Positions 1-6,746 of a stretch of 64,000 nt of DNA are shown one piece after another. This DNA comes from an uncultured Clostridia bacterium (GTDB lineage Bacteria; Bacillota; Clostridia; Christensenellales; CAG-314): positions 1-64,000 of the forward strand of contig CANPXV010000007.1 of NCBI GenBank assembly GCA_947586855.1, given 5' to 3'. Positions within the stretch are counted from its first letter, which is position 1. Each line of letters opens with the position of its first letter. The position numbers were made by a program, and so were the translations under genes. The notes beneath the pieces are model-generated. The model was given only the letters and a program-made list of their open reading frames with translations, did not search any database and was not told the DNA's origin.

Positions 1-41
1 CGCTCGATGGTGGTGCGGTCGCCGTTCGCTTTCTCCCTCAT
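1..41 (-). CDS. Possible 5' end of a leftward gene, cut by the window edge
   Basis: Reading leftward from 41 there is an ATG followed by an open frame to the window edge, translating as MREKANGDRTTIE. A GGAGAC sequence lies about 13 nt upstream. Only 13 codons are visible, so neither the product nor even the existence of the gene can be established. The divergent arrangement with the promoter at 173-201 makes a leftward neighbour plausible. Confidence 0.25.
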   Translation of the reverse strand, partial: MREKANGDRTTIE

Positions 42-172
42 CGCATGCTTTTGTCTCCGTATTCGCCCGTTACGGCCGATTTTCTCCCGCTTCGTACGCT
101 TGGTTGGCAGGATGCCTGCGCAAAATAAATTTCAAAAAATCATAAAATTTGCAAAAATTATTTTGCAAAGTA

Positions 173-201
173 TTGTTATTTTTTCAGGTAAATGATATAA
201 T
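173..201 (+). promoter_or_regulatory. SigmaA-type promoter of the DUF2188 gene
   Basis: TTGTTA (173-178) and a perfect TATAAT (196-201) are separated by 17 bp. The expected start near 208 gives a short leader with AAAGGAG at 222-228 before the ATG at 235. Confidence 0.8.
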
Positions 202-234
202 ATTTTAGTAAATTATTTAACAAAGGAGACAAAT

Positions 235-1014
235 ATGGAAAACAAGTTGTTTCAGATAGGTACCACCGATATTTTGGTATGGCATCTGTTGGTGGCGATC
301 GCCATTTTGGTGATCATCGCCCTGTTTGTTGTCATCGTGTTGTTGGCCCGCAAAAAGCCCTCTGCCGACGCAGCCGAGCCCGTTGAGGAGCAGCCCGCCG
401 ACGTCGTCGAGGACGAACCCGCCGAGGAACCCGCCCCACAGCCCGTTGCCGATACGGCCGAGGATCAACCCGCAGCCGACGAGCAACCTGCCGAGCAGCC
501 CGCCCCCGTCGAGGAACCCGTTGCGGAAGAGCAGCCCGCCGATGTTGTCGAGGACGAACCTGCCGAGGAACCCGCCCCGCAGCCCGTCGAGGAGACAGTT
601 GCCGAGGAGCCTGTTGCTGAGGAGCAACCTGCCGAGGAGCCTGTTGAAGAAGAGCAGCCTGCCCCCGTCGAGGAAAAACCCGCTCAACCCGTCAAACAGC
701 CCGCCAAGCAGCCCACAAAACAACCCGCAAAACAGCCTGCAAAGCAACCTGCAAAGCAACCCGCTAAACAACCTGCAAAGGAGGCTGCCGCTCCCGAAAA
801 CAAGGAAGAGCCCAAGCAGCGTCCCAAAAACTACCATATTTCTATCCGCGAGGACGGCAAATGGCAAGTCAAGCTGAGCGGTGGCGCTCGCGCTCTCAAA
901 CTGTTTGATACGCAGGCCGAAGCTATCGAGTTTGCCAAGGAAAAGGCCAAGAGTCAGGACGGCAACTACACCATCCACAAGGTCAACGGCCAGATCCGCA
1001 AGCAAAAGTATTGA
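235..1014 (+). CDS. Membrane-anchored low-complexity protein with C-terminal DUF2188 domain
   Basis: 259 residues in three parts. A hydrophobic helix at about residues 14-38 should anchor the protein. A long low-complexity region (about 40-190) is first rich in EEPAEQPAPVEEP-like acidic/proline repeats, then switches to basic KQPAKQPAK repeats. The last 60 residues (starting near YHISIREDGKWQVK, ending RKQKY) match the DUF2188 pattern: a small domain of unknown function with W..K, a central DTQAEAIEFAK helix and a terminal IRK tail. The start is set by AAAGGAG 7 nt upstream. The acidic-to-basic switch suggests an extended linker holding the domain away from the membrane. The domain call is fairly secure; the function is unknown. 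comEB follows 45 bp on and is probably cotranscribed. Confidence 0.8.
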   Translation: MENKLFQIGTTDILVWHLLVAIAILVIIALFVVIVLLARKKPSADAAEPVEEQPADVVEDEPAEEPAPQPVADTAEDQPAADEQPAEQPAPVEEPVAEEQPADVVEDEPAEEPAPQPVEETVAEEPVAEEQPAEEPVEEEQPAPVEEKPAQPVKQPAKQPTKQPAKQPAKQPAKQPAKQPAKEAAAPENKEEPKQRPKNYHISIREDGKWQVKLSGGARALKLFDTQAEAIEFAKEKAKSQDGNYTIHKVNGQIRKQKY

Positions 1015-1059
1015 TTTTGGCCAAATCAGGTGCGGCCGACGCACTCCAAAGGATAACCT

Positions 1060-1512
1060 ATGAACAAATGGGATAAACGTTTTATGGAGCTTACCGAACA
1101 GGTGGCTTTGTGGTCAAGCTGTTTTAAGGAGGACCGCCAAGTGGGCGCCGTCATTGTCAGGGACAAGAGGGTGCTTTCCACGGGCTACAACGGTGCGCCG
1201 GAAGGTATCGTCAGCTGCAAGGAGAAGGGCGAGTGCCTGCGCATCAAGTTGGGTATACCCAGCGGCCACAATCTGGAACTGTGCTACTCGGTGCATGCCG
1301 AGCAAAACGCCATCGTCAATGCCGCCCGCATGGGCGTTTGTCTGGACGGCGCCACCCTGTATTGCACCCACCAACCCTGCGTGATCTGCGCCAAACTTAT
1401 CGTCAACGCAGGCATCAAGCGGGTGGTGTACAAGGAGGGCTATCCCGACGAGTTTGCCAGAGAAGTGCTTGGCGAGGCCAAGGTGCAGGTGGACAAATAC
1501 GCCGACCTGTAA
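1060..1512 (+). CDS. comEB: dCMP deaminase / ComEB-family zinc deaminase
   Basis: 150 residues, full length for the family. It carries the cytidine/deoxycytidylate deaminase zinc site: HAEQNAI (His ligand and catalytic Glu) and PCVIC (two Cys ligands). A further Cys-rich stretch, VSCKEKGECLR, is typical of dCMP deaminases, where extra Cys/His residues bind a second zinc. dCMP deaminase converts dCMP to dUMP for thymidylate synthesis; in Bacillus the homologue is encoded in the comE operon. The ATG at 1060 is preceded by AAAGGAT. The upstream DUF2188 gene is 45 bp away with no terminator between them. Family assignment is strong; dCMP rather than another deaminase substrate is inferred. Confidence 0.88.
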   Translation: MNKWDKRFMELTEQVALWSSCFKEDRQVGAVIVRDKRVLSTGYNGAPEGIVSCKEKGECLRIKLGIPSGHNLELCYSVHAEQNAIVNAARMGVCLDGATLYCTHQPCVICAKLIVNAGIKRVVYKEGYPDEFAREVLGEAKVQVDKYADL

Positions 1513-1695
1513 CTTTGCGCCGTGCGCCGATTTGCACATAATGGCTTGCAATCTCCACTTTGCACAATTTGCGCCTTGAAACATTGGTGCAATTGGCACA
1601 TTTTGCGCCGCTTTGCCCCTTGCGCCGATGTGCAACTTTTGCACTGATTTGCTCTTTGTGCCTATGTGTACCTTTGCACCTATTTTGTCGCTTTC

Positions 1696-1940
1696 GCATA
1701 TGCAATTTCCGCAAAAAACTACGCCGACTTTTCACAGTCGGCGTTTTCATATCACACGGATTTTTTGCTTTTTGCTTGCAATTTGCACAATTTGTGCCTT
1801 GTGCCTATTGGCCCCTTTACTCCGAAAAGCAATCTTGTGTTGATGTGCCCCTTTGCGCCCACTTTGTCGCATTCGCACATGCAATATCCGCAAAAACCAC
1901 GCCAACTTTTCACAGTCGGCGTTTTTCATATCACACGGAC
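1696..1940 (+). repeat. Tandem duplication, period about 179 bp, carrying a terminator-like hairpin
   Basis: About 65 bp around 1696-1761 (TATGCAATTTCCGCAAAAA, the hairpin, then CATATCACACGGA) reappears at 1875-1940 with few changes. The left arm of the second hairpin has one change (ACGCCAACT). A shorter relative (CACATGCAA then ACGCCGAC...GTCGGCGT) lies at 2988-3023. Confidence 0.75.
1721..1747 (+). terminator. Hairpin with T-run after comEB; first of three related hairpins
   Basis: ACGCCGACT pairs with AGTCGGCGT across a 6-nt loop and is followed by TTTT, so it could terminate the comEB transcript. The same hairpin recurs, embedded in duplicated sequence, at 1899-1926 and in shorter form at 2999-3023. 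Confidence 0.55.
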
Positions 1941-2048
1941 GTTTTATCCGCTTTCCCCGTTTCCAGACGTTTTTTATTCGCCATCTTATCCTTTCTAAGC
2001 GCAATATATTTGTCTATTGTAGTAGAGTTTACTCATTTTTTTCTACTG

Positions 2049-2113
2049 CTCTAAAATCGGCGTGAATAATTTTGTTATAATAACATTTGTATATCAACTC
2101 TACTGCGAGTAGA
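2049..2113 (+). repeat. 65-bp dispersed element, copy A
   Basis: Runs from CTCTAAAATCGGCGTGAATA through TTGTTATAATAACATTTGTA to the hairpin TCTAC-TGCGA-GTAGA (2099-2113). TATAAT is at 2076-2081, so an RNA starting about 7 nt later would begin some 10 nt before the hairpin. The sequence after GTAGA differs from the other copies and contains CTGC-ATAGCG-GCAG. Confidence 0.85.
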
Positions 2114-2410
2114 AAACCATTATTCTGCATAGCGGCAGTTGCCCAATACCTTGCGCTTGATCCTTGTCCCCCAAAAAGTATTCTCCTGAAAAGGTGGTGC
2201 AATCTCTGCGAAATTGCGGACAAATCACACCTGATGTGTTGTTTTTGTGCTGCTTTGCGTTTGTTAGCCGGCTTCAAGACAAATCATTCGAGCTCACAAG
2301 ATGTTCGGTCAATATTTAATTTTTATACCACAACTTTTTATAATTTTTTACTTTGTAATGCGAGAACTTTTGGGGATTTTGTTGTATTTTCTTTTCTTAT
2401 TTCAGGTGTT

Positions 2411-2475
2411 CTCTAAAATTGGCGTGAATAATTTTGTTATAATAACATTTGTATAGCAATTCTACTGCGAGTAGA
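2411..2475 (+). repeat. 65-bp dispersed element, copy B
   Basis: Same 65-bp layout, TATAAT at 2438-2443. The end reads AATTCTACTGCGAGTAGAT, the copy closest to published Cas12a crRNA handles. About 16 nt beyond the handle is a T6 run (2492-2497) that could end a short transcript. Confidence 0.85.
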
Positions 2476-2839
2476 TACTTATTGCAACTGCGTTTTTTAA
2501 TTTTTCGATTTTCTATTCTTTACCACGTTTATCCGATTTTGACATGATTTTATTCGCAATTCTATTTTCGTAATACCCTATACCAAATCATTGTTTTTAC
2601 TTCCGGATTCTTTTTTGTCTTTGCAACTTTTATTAAATTCAACTGTTTCTCTATCGCCATAGCATTGACCTTGTTATCAATTTAATTTTCAAAATTTATA
2701 TTTACATTTATGCAAGTGGCTTATTGTACAAGTTGTGAATGGTTATTTTTTTTCTTGTTCTTCGATCTATTTTTTTATCAACCCACCTAACGTTCAATAT
2801 TTTTTTCTAATGTAGTGAAACTCACTTATTTAGCACATG

Positions 2840-2904
2840 CTCTAAAATCGGCGTGAATAATTTTGTTATAATAACATTTGTATATCAACTCTACTGCGGG
2901 TAGA
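2840..2904 (+). repeat. 65-bp dispersed element, copy C
   Basis: Same element; hairpin TCTAC-TGCGG-GTAGA at 2890-2904. The upstream 45 bp (a TGTAGTGAAACTCACTT-like stretch) is also related to the sequence before copies A and D. Downstream, GCAAAAAGTGGTGCGC (2929-2944) recurs at about 5803-5818. Confidence 0.85.
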
Positions 2905-3134
2905 GGACAGATTTTCCCAAAATACAAGCAAAAAGTGGTGCGCTCTATTGAAAAAACATTGGTGCGCCCGTTGGATTGTTGTGCTCTCCACATGCAAAAC
3001 GCCGACCCCCAAAAAGTCGGCGTGTCTTTTGTCGGACATATGCAAGGCGTTTCGATTGTCTTATGCACCTGTTTTCTGTTTGTTCGCCCACACAACCCAA
3101 AGTTTTCTCACATGGCTTTGCCGATGTCCCGACC

Positions 3135-4022
3135 TCACAGGCAGTGGGGCGGGGCAAGATAGCGCAGTGGCACATCCAGCACGTCCACGGCGCCCCGATA
3201 GCCGTCGGCCAGCAGCAGCGGCAACGCTTTTGCGTAGGCCAGCATAATTTTTGCGGTGTAGTCGGCGTTGTTGTCTATGCGGACGGTGCAATTGGCCTCA
3301 AACCCCTCGCCCCCACACAAAACCTGTCCGCTGTGATGGGTACGTTGGCGCAATTTTCGCACCTCCTGCGGCGACGCAAAGTGCACCTCGGTGCGATACC
3401 CCTCAAAGTAGTTGGGCATCTGCGCAATCTGTTCGGCGATACTTTCCCTGTCGCTCTCCACGCAGGCCACGTAGCAGATTCGGTCGTGCAGCAGCCGTCC
3501 GTCCGTCACGCCCTCGGCCACAAGTTGCAGCGCATTGGGCTTGGGCACGGTAAATTGCACGGCGTCGATCACCCCCGCAATGGCCCTGATGGCGTTGCTG
3601 TGTCCCTGCGATACCCCCTCGCCCCACAGCGTCGCCACGGTGTTTGCGCCCAGGCCAAACGTCGCCCTCGCCACGGATAGCAGCCCGGGGTCCCAGCCCA
3701 CCGACACAATGGCCAGGCTGTCCCGCTTGATTTGCGCAAGTTGAGCCTTGTATTCGCCTATTTTGGCGTGCGTGTCAAAGCAATCCACGGTGTTGAGGTG
3801 CGCCGTTTGTTGGCAAAACCCCTCTATATCCCGATAGCTGCCCAGCGCCAGCAGCGCCACGTCGAAATCTCTCTGCACCCCAAGCTGTGTCATCGGCCGC
3901 CACATCGGCAGGTCTATCCTCCTGCGAGAATACACGGCCGCCACCTGCACATCGGCCGATTTTGCCTGCGACAGCAAACTTTTGCCCACATTTCCGTAGC
4001 CCACAATTGCAATTTTTAGCAT
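3135..4022 (-). CDS. ddh: meso-Diaminopimelate D-dehydrogenase
   Basis: 295 residues. Begins MLKIAIVGYGNVGKS, a Rossmann NADP-binding glycine motif, and continues with features of the DAP dehydrogenase family: SVGWDPGLLS in the middle, WGEGVSQGHSNAIR for substrate binding, and the C-terminal LLADGYRGAVDVLDVP. It reversibly aminates tetrahydrodipicolinate to meso-DAP in one NADPH-dependent step of lysine and peptidoglycan precursor synthesis. The start at 4022 is chosen because GGAGG sits 5-6 nt upstream; a longer frame to 4061 lacks this. A TATAAT on the - strand (4044-4039) suggests a very short leader, but I see no good -35. Stands alone, divergent from cdaA. Confidence 0.9.
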   Translation of the reverse strand: MLKIAIVGYGNVGKSLLSQAKSADVQVAAVYSRRRIDLPMWRPMTQLGVQRDFDVALLALGSYRDIEGFCQQTAHLNTVDCFDTHAKIGEYKAQLAQIKRDSLAIVSVGWDPGLLSVARATFGLGANTVATLWGEGVSQGHSNAIRAIAGVIDAVQFTVPKPNALQLVAEGVTDGRLLHDRICYVACVESDRESIAEQIAQMPNYFEGYRTEVHFASPQEVRKLRQRTHHSGQVLCGGEGFEANCTVRIDNNADYTAKIMLAYAKALPLLLADGYRGAVDVLDVPLRYLAPPHCL

Positions 4023-4523
4023 AATTTCCTCCGACATCATTATATGACCCGATTTTGCCAAAATGGCCGCCGTCCCAGCAAAATTTGTCCGATTTGCCCC
4101 GTCATCGCCCCCTCGTTCCCGCTCCCTGCCCCCTCGCTTATCTCCGCACCAACAATCAAATTAAACGGTTTTTGTGCAATTCTCCCGAGCATTTTTCTCA
4201 TTTTTGCCTTTTCCGCCCTTTTTCGATTGTCACCACGTCCCAACTCCGCCTTTTATTTCGATTTGTCCCGTTCTCTGACCCATTATTTTCCATTCTTCGC
4301 CCCTTCGTTGCTCTCCCGTCGGCGATATGCCGTCCCATCACCTGTCCCTCGTCTGTCTCTCGCCCTCGTCGCCCGCAAATTTATCTAAAAAAAATCTTGA
4401 AAAATACTTAATTTATACTTTATTTTTTTGCAAAAGTATAGTATTATATAAATAAGTATAATATACTGACTATATAGCTCACAAAAACTATATAGCGCAC
4501 ACAAAGCGACAAGGTAAACGGAC
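4023..4523. other. ddh-cdaA divergent intergenic region
   Basis: 4085-4380 is C/T-rich with no gene. 4380-4523 is AT-rich and should hold the cdaA promoter: a TATAAT lies at about 4457-4462, but no well-spaced -35 is obvious. Just downstream sits the direct repeat ACTATATAGC(T/G)CACA at 4469-4483 and 4487-4501. Confidence 0.6.
4469..4501 (+). repeat. Two direct repeats upstream of cdaA
   Basis: ACTATATAGCTCACA (4469-4483) and ACTATATAGCGCACA (4487-4501) differ at one base, with starts 18 bp apart. They lie 22-55 nt before the cdaA ATG. They could be a regulator binding site or a leader RNA element; nothing in the sequence decides. Confidence 0.6.
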
Positions 4524-5366
4524 ATGCTGGACTTTTTGAAAAATATCTTCACAAACGTAGATACAAAAGCGCTGGTGGCAAGGATAATCTTTGCGGTGGT
4601 GCTGACGTTTGTGTATTATTTGTTCTTCTTTTACGCAAAAAAGCGCAATTTGCAGCTATACACCTACATAGTGACGGGCACGCTTGCAGTGTTGTTTGCC
4701 CTGTCCTTTTTGGTTGCGCCGCAGGAGCTAAGCGTGTATGTCTACCTTGCATTGGGATTGTTGGCGGCGTTGGGCCTGATGTTGTTTATATCGGATATCA
4801 ACCGTCACATCTTCCGCCTCTCGCTAAAACGCAAAGTCTTTCGGGATAGCCTTGCCGACCACTACGGCAGCGAGGACCTGTCCAAATCGGTTGCGGAGAT
4901 CGTCAAATCCTGCTTGCGCCTTTCCAAAACGGATACGGGTGCGCTCATCGTGCTGGCCGACCACATGTCGGACGAAATTTTGGATAGCGGCATCAAGATC
5001 AATTCGGAAATCACCGCCGAGCTTATCGAGACGCTGTTCTTCCCCAAGACGCCCCTGCACGACGGCGCCGTGATCATCACCGCAAACAAAGTGGTGGCGG
5101 CAGGCTGCTATTTGCCCCTTACGCAGGCGCAAAATCTGCCCCGAGAGTTTGGCACTCGTCACCGTGCGGCGATAGGCGTTTCGGCCGCCTTCCCCGATTG
5201 CACAGCCATCGTTGTCAGCGAAGAAACGGGCATCATCTCTGCCATGCACGACGGCAAGATCAAGCGCTATCTGGATAGCCGCCAGCTGCAAGACCTGCTT
5301 GATTGCGCCATGGGCTTGTCCGACGAAAGCGCCGAAGAAAGATTGTGGGGAGAAAACAGACAATGA
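4524..5366 (+). CDS. cdaA: Membrane diadenylate cyclase CdaA
   Basis: 280 residues. The first ~100 hold three hydrophobic helices. The rest is a DisA_N (DAC) domain with both signature motifs: DGA at 180-182 (LHDGAVIITANK) and RHR at 212-214 (GTRHRAAIGVS). It condenses two ATP to cyclic di-AMP at the inner membrane face. c-di-AMP controls K+ and osmolyte uptake, and a Ktr/Trk system is encoded at 24.1-26.1 kb. In most Firmicutes cdaA is followed by cdaR and glmM. Here only a 42-codon membrane ORF follows, overlapping by 4 bp, and no glmM is present. The gene lies downstream of an AT-rich leader with a direct repeat. Confidence 0.93.
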   Translation: MLDFLKNIFTNVDTKALVARIIFAVVLTFVYYLFFFYAKKRNLQLYTYIVTGTLAVLFALSFLVAPQELSVYVYLALGLLAALGLMLFISDINRHIFRLSLKRKVFRDSLADHYGSEDLSKSVAEIVKSCLRLSKTDTGALIVLADHMSDEILDSGIKINSEITAELIETLFFPKTPLHDGAVIITANKVVAAGCYLPLTQAQNLPREFGTRHRAAIGVSAAFPDCTAIVVSEETGIISAMHDGKIKRYLDSRQLQDLLDCAMGLSDESAEERLWGENRQ

Positions 5367-5491
5367 AAAAGAAAAAAAGCGTACCGCTTTCTCAACGAAT
5401 TGCATATTTTTTCAAACACTATTTTGTGTTGCTGTTGTTGGCGCTGGGCTGCTCTGTGCTGACAGTGCTGCTTGTGGCCTTTTGCGCCTGA
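5363..5491 (+). CDS. 42-residue membrane protein in the cdaR position
   Basis: Its ATG overlaps the cdaA stop (ATGA) and is preceded by GGGGAG within cdaA, so translational coupling is likely. The product has a basic start (MKKKKSVPLSQR), one hydrophobic helix (residues ~17-40) and then stops. CdaR, the usual partner of CdaA, is a membrane protein with an N-terminal helix and extracellular YbbR domains, about 300 residues or more. This ORF could be a truncated remnant or an unrelated small regulator of CdaA. Sequence alone cannot separate these. Confidence 0.55.
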   Translation: MKKKKSVPLSQRIAYFFKHYFVLLLLALGCSVLTVLLVAFCA

Positions 5492-5648
5492 CCCCCGCCA
5501 AGAGCTGCACAGCAGTGCGCTAAGCTGAGCAGAGGTGCACTGAGTTGCGGATAGTTGTGCGGAGATGTTCATTTGACCGCCCACCCGCAAACGAGCGTTG
5601 CTCCACCTGACAGCATACTGAAATCGAATCAGATATCCACATTTGTAA

Positions 5649-5676
5649 AATGTCGTTTTCAACGGCATTTTTTTTA
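5649..5676 (+). terminator. Rho-independent terminator after cdaA unit
   Basis: AATGTCGTT and AACGGCATT form a 9-bp stem (one G-U pair) with a TTC loop, followed by a run of T. Lies about 160 nt after the small membrane ORF. Confidence 0.75.
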
Positions 5677-6016
5677 TGTTATCCCGCCGCAGAAAAGCAC
5701 TCTGCCCCTTTGCGGGCGCATTTTTTGAAAGCGGTGCGCACATTTGTAGGTGTATGCCATAGTGTATTGCAGCGGCGCTTCAAGGCCTTTTGTATTTTCG
5801 TAGCAAAAAGTGGTGCGCCCATGGGATAGTTGCATTCAAGAAGTCTGTATTTTCAGTCGGCCCTATATTGGCCCTTTATTTAATCATTATAATTTTACAG
5901 GTTTTCCCCAATTTTTCCGGATATTTGTTTTTCCTTTTTTTCCAACTGCCACTATATTCTTTCTTGCACTCAATATATATGTATAGTGTAGAGAATCTTA
6001 CTTAATTTTTTCCATG

Positions 6017-6081
6017 CTCTAAAATAGGCGAGAATAATTTTGTTATAATAACATTTGTATATCGACTCTACTGTACGTAGA
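6017..6081 (+). repeat. 65-bp dispersed element, copy D
   Basis: Same element (AGGCGAGAATA variant); hairpin TCTAC-TGTAC-GTAGA at 6067-6081, followed by TACTTAT as in copy B. Upstream ~45 bp resembles that of copies A and C. Confidence 0.85.
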
Positions 6082-6325
6082 TACTTATCAAAACTGCGGC
6101 TATTTTCTAAACATTTCGTCTATTCGTATTTGCTCTCTTTCCTCCGCTTGCTATCTTTTCACTGCAGTTATCCAATTTCATCTTGACCTGAGGAAAGTAT
6201 AGTTTTTTTAGCGTTTTCATTTCTGCTTTTCAATCCGCATTTACCCAATTTTTATTTCCAGCTATATTTTTCCAAGTGCTGACATTTTATTTTTGTGTGT
6301 TCAACTATTACTTATTAGGCTCAAT

Positions 6326-6390
6326 ACCTAAATTTGGCGTGAATAATTTTGTTATAATAACATTTGTATATCAACTCTACTGTGGGTAGA
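6326..6390 (+). repeat. 65-bp dispersed element, copy E
   Basis: Same element with a changed left end (CCTAAATTTGGCG); hairpin TCTAC-TGTGG-GTAGA at 6376-6390. Beyond it, CATGC-GATAGCGGT-GCATG-like pairing recalls the ATAGCG hairpin after copy A. Confidence 0.85.
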
Positions 6391-6530
6391 TACTCTGATT
6401 AGCCATGCGATAGCGGTGCATGCCTCCCGACGACTTTCCATATCGAAAAAAGATTGCCTATAATTAAAACTTATATGTATTATTATATATTATACAATAT
6501 TAGATGACTTTCATCAATCTCGCCTTGTGA

Positions 6531-6617
6531 GTCTTCGTGATTTGACCTTTGCACCGTCCTCTCGTCTTGCCATCTTCGTGATCTGGCCTTTGCGACCGTC
6601 CTCTCGCCTTGCCATCT
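6531..6617 (+). repeat. 44-bp tandem repeat, two units, before the aspartate kinase gene
   Basis: CTTCGTGATTTGACCTTTGC plus CCGTCCTCTCGTCTTGCCAT (unit 1) is followed directly by a near-identical unit 2 (CTTCGTGATCTGGCCTTTGC, then CCGTCCTCTCGCCTTGCCAT). No coding role seen; it would lie in the 5' leader of the kinase gene. Confidence 0.7.
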
Positions 6618-6746
6618 TGCTGTTTCTTGCCTTTGCTTAGCTTTCTCCTTGCCTTCGTCTGCCCGTCGTCCTGTTGCTGCTCAAATGCGGCCATTCGGCG
6701 GGGTGCGGCGGCGTATATTTGCCCGTCGGGCGCAGTAAAATACAGC

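Larger units (their letters stand above)
1513..3134. other. Gene-poor intergenic region with repeats
   Basis: No convincing gene. It holds short TTTGC-rich degenerate repeats (1515-1660), a 179-bp tandem duplication carrying hairpins (1696-1940), three copies of the 65-bp element (2049, 2411, 2840), AT-rich unique DNA (2480-2820) and a third hairpin copy (2999-3023). Open frames here are short, lack ribosome sites, and translate repeat or AT-rich sequence. Confidence 0.75.
5492..6746. other. Gene-poor intergenic region between the cdaA unit and the aspartate kinase gene
   Basis: Contains GCTGCACAGCAGTGCG-like short repeats (5500-5560), a terminator (5649-5676), AT-rich DNA, 65-bp elements D and E, a very AT-rich stretch (6450-6505) and a 44-bp tandem repeat (6531-6617). 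No supportable gene, and no lysine riboswitch could be recognised before the kinase gene. Confidence 0.7.

Noticed and set aside
1560-2054. 164-residue frame rich in Cys/Leu/Phe after comEB
   Set aside because: Runs through the tandem duplication and terminator hairpins; no start signal or similarity.
2029-3095. Two leftward ORFs sharing the peptide AVELIYKCYYNKIIHADFRA
   Set aside because: The shared peptide is just the reverse translation of the 65-bp element (copies A and C); the other copies do not keep the frame and no ribosome sites are present.
2049-6390. CRISPR array
   Set aside because: The five units are 300 to 3,100 bp apart, not regularly spaced with spacers, and no cas gene is present; annotated as dispersed elements instead.
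6394-6746. Lysine riboswitch before the aspartate kinase gene
   Set aside because: No L-box core could be recognised; the region holds AT-rich DNA and a 44-bp tandem repeat.
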